Assembly (NCBI GenBank): GCA_052035235.1
Contig: JBPOHT010000030.1
Location: forward strand, 124,001 to 188,000
Direction of reading: 5' to 3'
Length of the DNA: 64,000 bases
From: Solimonas_A sp052035235
GTDB lineage: Bacteria > Pseudomonadota > Gammaproteobacteria > Nevskiales > Nevskiaceae
Shown here: positions 1 through 7,265 of the stretch, piece after piece
Position numbering within the stretch: position 1 is the stretch's first letter
Layout: each line of letters starts with the position of its first letter
Made by a program: the position numbers and the translations under genes
The notes under the pieces: generated by a model
What the model was told of the DNA's origin: nothing
Seen by the model: the letters and a program-made list of their open reading frames with translations, nothing else
Databases searched by the model: none

Positions 1-1170
1 CGAGACGTCACCGAGGCGCAGGAGTCCGAGCAGAAGCTGCAGCGCTTCGCCGACGAGCTGGCGGAGGCCGACCGCCGCAAGACCGAGTTCCTGGCCATGC
101 TCGCGCACGAGCTGCGCAACCCGCTCGCGCCGATCCGCAATGCCGCCGAGATCATCCGCCGCCACCCGGCCGACGCGCCGGGCGTGCTGGAGGCCGCGGA
201 AATCCTGCAGCGCCAGATCGGCCAGATGGTGCGGCTGGTGGACGACCTGATGGACGTCAGCCGCATCAGCCGCGGCCGCATCGGGCTGCAGCTGGAGCCC
301 ACCGACCTGGCCACCGTGCTCGGGCAGGCGATGGAGTCTGCCGGCCCGATGATCGAGGCCGCCTCGCAGGAACTGTCGGTGCAGTTGCCGTCAGGCTTCC
401 TGCCGCTGCAGGCCGACACCGTGCGGCTGACGCAGGTCTTCAGCAACCTGCTCAACAATGCCTCCCAGTACAGCCAGCCCGGCTCGCACATCCGGCTCGA
501 GGCGGACCGGCAGGGCGACCAGCTGCGGGTCACGGTCCGCGACCAGGGCATCGGCATCGCCCCCGCCGCCCTGCCCGGCATATTCGACATGTTCAGCCAG
601 GTGGACCGCTCGCTGGAACGCCCCCGCAGCGGCCTGGGCATCGGCCTGGCGCTGGTAAAGACCCTGGTGGAGCTCCACGGCGGCCGGATCGAGGGGCACA
701 GCGAGGGCCTCGGCCTGGGCAGCGAGTTCCACGTGTGGCTGCCGCTGGCGCCGCAACCCGAGGACGCCGTGACCGCCACCACCGCGCCGGCCGCGGTCAG
801 CGGCCGGCGCGTGCTGGTGGTGGACGACAACGTCGATGCCGCGCACACCCTGGGGCAGTTGCTGGAACTGCTCGGCAACGAGGTCTGCCTGGCGCACGAC
901 GGCCAGGCCGGCGTGGATGCCGCCGCCGAATTCCAGCCGGAGTTGGTCCTGATGGATATCGGCCTGCCGCGGCTCAACGGCTACGAGGCCTGCCGCCACA
1001 TCCGCAGCCAGGGCCAGGAGCGGCGCCCCGTGATCATCGCGCTGACCGGCTGGGGCCAGGAGCAGGACCGCGCCCAGTCGGCCGAGGCCGGCTTCGACGC
1101 CCACCTGGTCAAGCCGGTGAAATACGACACCCTGATGCAGCTCGCGGCGAAGCTGCTCCCTCCGGCCTGA
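1..1170 (+). CDS. Hybrid sensor histidine kinase/response regulator (5' truncated)
   Basis: The reading frame is open from the first base, so the true start and the sensory domains lie upstream of the window. The visible part begins in a coiled linker, then a HisKA box (AHELRNPLAPIR, phospho-accepting His at codon 36). An HATPase_c domain follows with an N-box (FSNLLNNASQYS) and glycine boxes (DQGIGIAP, GLGIGLALV). A C-terminal receiver starts at VLVVDDN, has its phospho-accepting Asp in LVLMDIG and the conserved Lys in HLVKPV. The protein should autophosphorylate and pass phosphate to its own receiver. No membrane segment is visible. It is closely related to the second hybrid kinase at 7266-10151. 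Its stop codon lies 5 bases from the convergent stop of the next gene. The signal sensed cannot be told from this part. Confidence 0.93.
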   Translation, partial: RDVTEAQESEQKLQRFADELAEADRRKTEFLAMLAHELRNPLAPIRNAAEIIRRHPADAPGVLEAAEILQRQIGQMVRLVDDLMDVSRISRGRIGLQLEPTDLATVLGQAMESAGPMIEAASQELSVQLPSGFLPLQADTVRLTQVFSNLLNNASQYSQPGSHIRLEADRQGDQLRVTVRDQGIGIAPAALPGIFDMFSQVDRSLERPRSGLGIGLALVKTLVELHGGRIEGHSEGLGLGSEFHVWLPLAPQPEDAVTATTAPAAVSGRRVLVVDDNVDAAHTLGQLLELLGNEVCLAHDGQAGVDAAAEFQPELVLMDIGLPRLNGYEACRHIRSQGQERRPVIIALTGWGQEQDRAQSAEAGFDAHLVKPVKYDTLMQLAAKLLPPA

Positions 1171-1175
1171 GGATC

Positions 1176-1889
1176 TCAGCCCGGCGAGTCACCGTTGCTG
1201 GCGTAGTCGTGCATGCCCTCGCGGATACGCTCGCTGCCTTGCTGGTCATCACCATACGGCGCCTGCCGGTTCCACTGGCCCCATTCCGGGCGGGACAGGC
1301 CGGCTGCCTGCTGCGCCCAGCCGGCCCAGCGCAGCAGCACCTCTTCCGGCAGCCCCACCGAGCGGCCATGCGCACCCCAGCCACGGTTGGAATCGTCCAG
1401 CGTGTGCTGCGCGGTCGGCAGCGCGGACAGGCCGAGTACCGCATAGTCGATGCCGAATCCGGCCACACTGCCCTGCTCGCGGAACACCTTCTGCGGCGGC
1501 AGCCAGGGCCGGTTCACCTGCAGGCGCCGGCCGTCCCAGGCAATGCCCAGGCGCGCGCGCCCCTGGAACACCGCCACGGTATGGCGACCCTCCGGACCTT
1601 CCACCACCACCTGCGTGGCGTAGTCCACCGTGGCGCCGCAGTTGCGCTCGATCACCGAGGCACTGAGGCCATCGCGGCGCAGGTCCACCCATTGCAGCAG
1701 GCGCTCGCCGCAGCTACCGATCACCGTATCGGTGCCGTTCCAGTTCAGCACCAGGCTGCGGCCATCGGCCGACTCGCGCAGGGAGTACTGGTCCGGGCCG
1801 TCCGCGGCGATGTCCACGGCGGACGGCATGGCCGCCTGCAGCACCGTTGCCAGCAACAGGGCAACGCCCCCCGAGACACCCACGCTCAC
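1176..1889 (-). CDS. Hypothetical secreted protein
   Basis: I do not recognise the family. The frame stays open for another 315 bases upstream. However, a hydrophobic stretch (GVALLLATVLQA) preceded by GTG codons looks like a signal peptide, so I chose the GTG at 1889, giving 237 residues. The upstream extension is Arg/Pro/Gly-rich and looks non-coding. The mature part has a beta-rich look (YSLRESADGRSLVLNWNG), two cysteines (IGSCGE and IERNCG) that could form a disulfide, and a Trp-rich C-terminal third. A periplasmic or extracellular location is inferred. It is convergent with the truncated histidine kinase and divergent from the beta-helix/cytochrome gene. The start codon is uncertain. Confidence 0.6.
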   Translation of the reverse strand: MSVGVSGGVALLLATVLQAAMPSAVDIAADGPDQYSLRESADGRSLVLNWNGTDTVIGSCGERLLQWVDLRRDGLSASVIERNCGATVDYATQVVVEGPEGRHTVAVFQGRARLGIAWDGRRLQVNRPWLPPQKVFREQGSVAGFGIDYAVLGLSALPTAQHTLDDSNRGWGAHGRSVGLPEEVLLRWAGWAQQAAGLSRPEWGQWNRQAPYGDDQQGSERIREGMHDYASNGDSPG

Positions 1890-2349
1890 GACCCTGCTGC
1901 CGTGCGGCGCACGGCCCCCCGCGTCTGACTCATGACAACCCCCATCGTCCCACCCCTCGCGGAACATACGCCTGGAACATGCAGGAAGCGAACCACCTTG
2001 TCCTGGTGCCGGCACACACCGCGCCGACCTTGCAAATCGCCCATCGGAACCATGCCGCCAGCACCCCGAAATCAAGCCCCGCCCCTGTGCCGACGACACT
2101 AGCAGGGAGGGAGGGCTCCGCCGTCCATGGCCGATGGCCGGGGCTGGGCGGTGGCTGCACGGCAGCGGCCGCGATCGGCCCCGGAGGGGGCGCTGGACCG
2201 CCACGGCCCTGCCCGTCCCAGCCCGCCTGTCATGCGTAAGTCACATTTACCATCGGCGCTCTGGTTGGGCTCCCCGGGGTAGGCCTAGAATGTCTGCGTA
2301 TAACCATATTCACGGAGCGCCTTTCGCTCCGTAACCCAGGGAATCGACA
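1890..2349. other. Intergenic region between the secreted hypothetical and the beta-helix/cytochrome gene
   Basis: No convincing gene is seen. Open frames here have poor composition and no ribosome binding site. The right end is the leader of the 2350 gene, with a possible -10 (TAGAAT, 2286-2291) and a small hairpin at 2312-2332 (stem ACGGAGCG/CGCTCCGT, 5-base loop) shortly before the ribosome binding site AGGGAA. Confidence 0.45.
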
Positions 2350-5300
2350 ATGCTTTTCAAAGCCCCCCAGGTACGCGCGGCCTTGGCCGCAACCCTCGCC
2401 CTCGCCTTGCTCGCCGGTTGCGGCAGCCGCAGCGATTCCGCTGGCGGCAGCAGCGGCGGGTCCAAGGACGATACCGGCACCCGTGACGGCCGCACCTTCC
2501 TGATCAAGCCGGGTGCCAACGCCACGCGCGACATGGTCGCCGCCATGGTCCAGGCCGCCCCGGGCGACACCATCCAGTTCGACTGCGGCTACTTCGAGCT
2601 GAGCTCCTCGCTGAACCTGACCGATACCGAAGATGTGATGGTCAAGGGTTGCGGCAAGGACAAGACAGTCCTGTCGTTCAAGAACAACAACGCGCCGGAG
2701 GGCATCCTGGGCGTCAACGTCCACGGCCTGTTCATCCAGGACCTCACGGTGCTCGACACCGGCGGCAACGGCATCGAGTTGCGCGGCGTGGACCATGCCT
2801 CGCTGCGCCGCGTGCGCGCCATCTGGTCGTCCAACGGCGGCCGCGAGAGCCCCACCCCGATCACCGCCGCCAACGTCTTCGAGAACAATGCGCGCCTGCT
2901 GAACGTGCCCTGCACCGCCCCGGACACGAATCCCCCGGGTGCGCTAGGCGGCTCCACCTCGCCGGACTACACCGTCAGCCCCAAGTCCGGCCGCTACGGC
3001 ATCTACCCGGTGTCCTCCGAGAACATCCTGGTCGAGGATTCCGAGTCGATCGGCGCCTCCGACGCCGGCATCTACGTCGGCCAGACCAACAACGCGATCA
3101 TCCGCAACAGCCGCGCCGCCTTCAACGTCTTCGGCTTCGAGATCGAGAACGTGCGCGGCGGCGAGTACGACACCAACCTGGCCGAGTGCAACACCGGCGG
3201 CTTCCTGATCTACGACCTCGACGGCCTGCGCCAGTACGGCGACAGCTCGCGCATGCACGGCAACACCTCGCGCATGAACAACACCTACAACTTCACCTCG
3301 GGCGGCTTCGTCGGCAACGTGCCCTCCGGCAGCGGCATGATCACGCTGTCCTACGACCGCATCGACGTCTTCAACAACACCTTCGAGAACAACAACACCG
3401 CCGGCATCATCCACGCCAGCTACGAGCTCTTCCCGGAAGGCCTGGGCCGCCCCGTCGAGAACCGCATCGACTGGTATACCGAAGGCATGCACATCTGGGG
3501 CAACACCTTCCGTGAAAACGGCAACAAGCTGCCCGTGCCGAGCGTCGGCGACCTGGTCAACGGCGACGTCGCGCGCCTGCTGCCGGTGCTGATCGGCCTG
3601 AAGAACACCGCCGCCTGCCTCAACCCGCTGAACTTCCAGCACTGCCTGGGCTCCGGCGCGCTGGGCTACCGCGGCGCCCACATCATGTGGGACGGCCTGC
3701 TCGACACCTGGTCCGACTGCCCCTACCCGCTGGATGCCAACGGCAACAAGGTGCCGGCCGACAACCGCGGCAAGCCGCTGCTCGGCAGCGAGCACCCGAA
3801 CCCCGAGTGCCACTACAACCAGTACAAGTTCAACCCGGCCGACAAGAAGCGCATCGTTCCGGACTGGTGGGCCTCCTGCATCGACGACGACAACGTCTTC
3901 GATGGCCGCGGCGCCCGCTTCGCCAATTTCCACGGCCTCAAGGGCCTGGAACTGGTGATCGCCGCCGCCACCGTGGATCCCAGCAACCCCGCCGGCCTGA
4001 TCGGCAACGTGCTGACCAGCCTGACCGCCACCGACCTGACGCAGCTGGCCTCCAGCTACGACATCAAGCCGCACCAGTGCCCCACCGCCTACGGCAAGAA
4101 CCTGGAGAAGCTGCCGCCGGTGGTCATCGCCGAGTTCAAGCGCACCGGCCAGTTCGACCCGGCGCCGACCGAAGCCCAGACCGCCAAGCTCTGCGGCGCC
4201 GGCAAGGCCGGCACCGTGAACTTCGCCGCCGCCAGCGTGAACTGCCCGACGCTGGACCAGTACCAGCTGTTCGCCGACGCGCAGGATCCGCGCAGCGCGC
4301 CCAACGGCCGCGGCACGCCGTTCTCGCTGAACAGCAAGCTGTTCTCGGACTACTCGGTGAAATACCGCCAGGTCTTCATCCCCGACGGCAAGACCGCCAC
4401 CTACCATGACGCCAAGGAAGGCGGCGCCGTGACCGGTGCCAACATGACCTTCGACTTCCCCGTCGGCACCATCATCGCCAAGACCTTCACCTTCGCCGAC
4501 GAGGCCGCGGGCACCGAAGTGCCGGTGGAAACGCGCCTGCTGATCAAGCGCGTCAACTCCAAGGGCAACGTGCGCTGGATGGGCCTGCCGTATGTCTGGG
4601 AGACCGTGGACGGCAAGCGCGTCGCCAAGCTCGCGCTGGGCGGCGGTACCGCCGCCGTGCACTGGAAGACCACCGACGTGGACTCCGGCAAGACCCACAC
4701 CGGCTCCACGCCCGACTACCTGATCCCGCACGGCAACCAGTGCCTCAGCTGCCACTCGCGCGAGGACGGCGAACCCGGCTCCGCCCCGATCGGCCTGAAG
4801 ACGCGCTTCCTCAACAAGCCCTACCGTCCGGAATCCAACTTCGTGAAGGACGCGCCGCACGCGGTGACCGGCCACAACCAGATCGCCTGGTGGTGCAGCA
4901 ACGGCCTGCTCGCTGGTTGCCCGACCGACCTGGGTGTCGACCCGACCACGCAGATCGCCACCAAGCTGGAGCGCGTCCCGGCCTTCAACAAGCCCGGCGA
5001 CGCCGGCTTCCCCGCCGGCTCCAACGAAGACATCGAATCGCGCGCCCGCGCCTGGCTGGAAGTGAACTGCCAGCACTGCCACAACGTGCGCGGCTTCGCC
5101 GCCAGCACCGGCATGTACCTGGACTCGATCCGCAAGGTCGACGGCACCTACGGCATCTGCAAGCGCCCGACCGCCACCGGCCGCGAAGGTACCGACGAAG
5201 GCCGTCGCTTCCACGACATCAACCCGGGCAACCTGGCCGACTCGATCCTGCCGTTCCGCATCGGCCCCACCGCGACGACACCGGCCGCACGCATGCCGCC

Positions 5301-5418
5301 GCTGGCCCGCAGCGTGGTCGACCAGGAGGGCTATGACCTGGTCAACCAGTGGATCCGCGACGTGATCGTGGTCGACGAGGCCAAGTACCCGGGCTCCTCG
5401 AGCTGCGGCGAAAGCTGA
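2350..5418 (+). CDS. Lipoprotein fusing a parallel beta-helix domain to an SO2930-type diheme c-type cytochrome
   Basis: This 1022-residue protein starts with a lipoprotein signal (LALLAGC, lipidated Cys24). Residues of about 50-420 are a right-handed parallel beta-helix with Asn-rich turns (NNAIIRNSRA, FNNTFENNN), like the TIGR03805 family. The C-terminal part, from about 650, matches in style the SO2930/TIGR03806 family and carries two heme-c motifs: CLSCH at residues 798-802 and CQHCH at 907-911. In the families as I know them, these two modules are usually separate neighbouring genes; here they are one continuous frame. It should be exported, lipidated and loaded with two hemes in the periplasm or on the outer membrane. 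The substrate is unknown. The beta-helix suggests carbohydrate or surface binding and the hemes suggest redox activity. A good ribosome binding site precedes the ATG, and a strong terminator follows, so it is probably monocistronic. Confidence 0.87.
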   Translation: MLFKAPQVRAALAATLALALLAGCGSRSDSAGGSSGGSKDDTGTRDGRTFLIKPGANATRDMVAAMVQAAPGDTIQFDCGYFELSSSLNLTDTEDVMVKGCGKDKTVLSFKNNNAPEGILGVNVHGLFIQDLTVLDTGGNGIELRGVDHASLRRVRAIWSSNGGRESPTPITAANVFENNARLLNVPCTAPDTNPPGALGGSTSPDYTVSPKSGRYGIYPVSSENILVEDSESIGASDAGIYVGQTNNAIIRNSRAAFNVFGFEIENVRGGEYDTNLAECNTGGFLIYDLDGLRQYGDSSRMHGNTSRMNNTYNFTSGGFVGNVPSGSGMITLSYDRIDVFNNTFENNNTAGIIHASYELFPEGLGRPVENRIDWYTEGMHIWGNTFRENGNKLPVPSVGDLVNGDVARLLPVLIGLKNTAACLNPLNFQHCLGSGALGYRGAHIMWDGLLDTWSDCPYPLDANGNKVPADNRGKPLLGSEHPNPECHYNQYKFNPADKKRIVPDWWASCIDDDNVFDGRGARFANFHGLKGLELVIAAATVDPSNPAGLIGNVLTSLTATDLTQLASSYDIKPHQCPTAYGKNLEKLPPVVIAEFKRTGQFDPAPTEAQTAKLCGAGKAGTVNFAAASVNCPTLDQYQLFADAQDPRSAPNGRGTPFSLNSKLFSDYSVKYRQVFIPDGKTATYHDAKEGGAVTGANMTFDFPVGTIIAKTFTFADEAAGTEVPVETRLLIKRVNSKGNVRWMGLPYVWETVDGKRVAKLALGGGTAAVHWKTTDVDSGKTHTGSTPDYLIPHGNQCLSCHSREDGEPGSAPIGLKTRFLNKPYRPESNFVKDAPHAVTGHNQIAWWCSNGLLAGCPTDLGVDPTTQIATKLERVPAFNKPGDAGFPAGSNEDIESRARAWLEVNCQHCHNVRGFAASTGMYLDSIRKVDGTYGICKRPTATGREGTDEGRRFHDINPGNLADSILPFRIGPTATTPAARMPPLARSVVDQEGYDLVNQWIRDVIVVDEAKYPGSSSCGES

Positions 5419-5433
5419 GACGGCAACGCAGTA

Positions 5434-5469
5434 AAGCAAAAGGCCCGCGCAAGCGGGCCTTTTGCTTTT
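5434..5469 (+). terminator. Intrinsic terminator after the beta-helix/cytochrome gene
   Basis: A long GC-rich stem (AGCAAAAGGCCCGC / GCGGGCCTTTTGCT) with a short loop lies 15 bases after the stop codon. The stem ends in a T-rich tract on the + strand. Confidence 0.85.
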
Positions 5470-5574
5470 GGGCGCCCGGCGCATTCATCTGCCAGACAGC
5501 CGGCCCAGGCATCCTGATCCTGAACCTGCGGAATCGCCGCGGGTCGAAATGCAAACAGCTCCCAAGGATGGGAC

Positions 5575-6561
5575 ATGAACTCACAAAAACAAGGATGGAT
5601 TCTTGCGGCGCTTTGCGCCCTGACCCTGGCCAGCGCACCGGCGCTCGCACAGCAGCCCTCTTCGCAGGCCGCCGCTCCGGAAGACAGTCTCGAGAGTACC
5701 CGCGACCTGGCGGCCGGCGCCAAGGGTCTGGCCGTGCTGAGGGCCCAGGTATTGCTCGACCGCGCCCACTTCCCCAGCGGCGAGATCGACGCCGAGTACG
5801 GCTCCAACATGCAGCGCGCGGTAGCCGCCTGGCAGCGCCGCCACTCGCTGAAGGCCACCGGCCGCATCGACGCCAAGAGCTGGGAGGCACTGACCCGAGA
5901 CACGGCACCGGTACTGGTCAGCTACCGCCTCACGGAGGCCGACGTCGCCGGCCCTTACCAGGCCATCCCGGAAGACATGATGGAGAAGGCCAAGCTGACG
6001 GCGTTGGGCTACACCTCCGCCGAGGAAGCGCTGGCCGAACGCTTCCACGTCAGCCCCGAACTGCTGCGCCTGCTCAACAAGGACAAGGACTTCAACCGCG
6101 CCGGCGACGAGATCGTGGTGCCCAGCGTCTCGCGTAGCGCCCTGCCCGCCGCCTCGAAGGTGGTGGTGGATCGCTCCGACCTGTCGGTGTCGCTGCTCGA
6201 CGAGCAGGGCCAGGTCGCCGCGCGCTTCCCCGCCACCATCGGCAGCCGCCACGATCCCCTGCCCCTGGGCAAATGGAAGATCAACGGTGTGTCGCGCGAT
6301 CCGCCGTTCCACTACAACCCCAAGCTGTTCTGGGACGCCGAGGAAGGCCACAGCAAGGCCAAGATTCCGCCGGGCCCCAACAACCCTGTCGGCGTGGTGT
6401 GGATCGACCTGTCCAAGCCGCACTACGGCATCCACGGCACGCCCGAGCCACGCACCATCGGCAAGACGCAGTCGCATGGCTGCATCCGCCTGAGCAACTG
6501 GGATGCTGCCGCGCTGGCCGATGCCGTCAAGCCCGGCACGCCGGCCCTGCTGCAGCGCTGA
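5575..6561 (+). CDS. L,D-transpeptidase with peptidoglycan-binding domain
   Basis: A 328-residue exported enzyme that cross-links peptidoglycan or attaches proteins to it in the periplasm. It has a signal peptide (WILAALCALTLASAPALA) and a PG_binding_1-like helical domain at about 45-100 (AEYGSNMQRAVAAWQRRH). A LysM-like segment follows at about 140-185 (LAERFHVSPELLRLLNKD). The YkuD catalytic domain from about 195 ends with the signature HGTPEP...SHGCIRLSN, where Cys is the nucleophile and the two His lie around it. Length and domain order are normal for the family. It is followed 18 bases downstream by an M23 peptidase gene, and the pair probably forms a cell-wall remodelling operon. Confidence 0.93.
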   Translation: MNSQKQGWILAALCALTLASAPALAQQPSSQAAAPEDSLESTRDLAAGAKGLAVLRAQVLLDRAHFPSGEIDAEYGSNMQRAVAAWQRRHSLKATGRIDAKSWEALTRDTAPVLVSYRLTEADVAGPYQAIPEDMMEKAKLTALGYTSAEEALAERFHVSPELLRLLNKDKDFNRAGDEIVVPSVSRSALPAASKVVVDRSDLSVSLLDEQGQVAARFPATIGSRHDPLPLGKWKINGVSRDPPFHYNPKLFWDAEEGHSKAKIPPGPNNPVGVVWIDLSKPHYGIHGTPEPRTIGKTQSHGCIRLSNWDAAALADAVKPGTPALLQR

Positions 6562-6579
6562 GACAGGAGGCCGCCAGCC

Positions 6580-7248
6580 ATGCGCATCTTCTGGACCCTG
6601 CTCGCCGGGCTCATGGTGGGTGGCGTCGTGGCCTTGTGGTCGGCCAGTACACCGACCGAGGCAGCCACGACCGAGGCGCCCGTCGTTGTCGTGGCCGCCA
6701 CTCCGGTTGCGGCGCTTCCGCCGACTGAGATACCCCGCCAACCGGAATCACCCGACACCCCGATCGACGCGGAACGCTCCCTGGTCGGCGAACACACGCC
6801 CGCTCCGGCCGCACTGCTGGTTCCGGTGTCCGGCGTCGCCGCGGATCAGCTCAGCGACAGCTTCGCCGATGGCCGTGGCGGCTCGCGGGTGCACGAAGCG
6901 ATCGACATCATGGCCCCGGCCGGTACGCCGGTGGTCGCGGCCGCCGATGGACGCATCGTCAAGCTCTTCACCAGCGTGCCGGGCGGGCTGACGATCTACC
7001 AGTTCGACCCGGGCGAAACCCTGGCCTACTACTACGCCCATCTGCAGCGTTACGCCGACGGATTGGTGGAGGGGCAGGAGGTGAAACGCGGCGACGTGAT
7101 CGGTTACGTCGGCTCCACCGGCAACGCCGATCCCGCGGCACCACACCTGCACTTCGCCATCTTCATGCTCGGCCCGGAGAAGCATTGGTGGCAGGGCACG
7201 GCGGTCAATCCCTATCCGCTGCTGGTCTCGCGCGGCCCACGGCCCTGA
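6580..7248 (+). CDS. M23 family metallopeptidase
   Basis: A 222-residue membrane-anchored or exported peptidase with an N-terminal hydrophobic segment (FWTLLAGLMVGGVVALW) and an Ala/Pro/Thr-rich linker. The LytM/peptidase_M23 domain covers about residues 85-215. Zinc ligands are visible in HEAIDIMAP (HxxxD) and in HLHFAIF (HxH). The AHL segment (YYYAHLQRY) holds the usual catalytic His. The complete ligand set suggests an active endopeptidase rather than an activator of EnvC type. It sits in a likely operon with the L,D-transpeptidase just upstream and is convergent with the hybrid kinase downstream, separated by 17 bases. Confidence 0.92.
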   Translation: MRIFWTLLAGLMVGGVVALWSASTPTEAATTEAPVVVVAATPVAALPPTEIPRQPESPDTPIDAERSLVGEHTPAPAALLVPVSGVAADQLSDSFADGRGGSRVHEAIDIMAPAGTPVVAAADGRIVKLFTSVPGGLTIYQFDPGETLAYYYAHLQRYADGLVEGQEVKRGDVIGYVGSTGNADPAAPHLHFAIFMLGPEKHWWQGTAVNPYPLLVSRGPRP

Positions 7249-7265
7249 ATCCCTGGGCCTGAGCT

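Noticed and set aside
2944..5484. 846-codon open frame on the - strand opposite the beta-helix/cytochrome gene
   Set aside because: It is a shadow of the strong GC third-base pattern of the real gene. The product is Ala/Val/Gly/His-rich with no domain, and the + strand gene has clear heme motifs and a lipobox.
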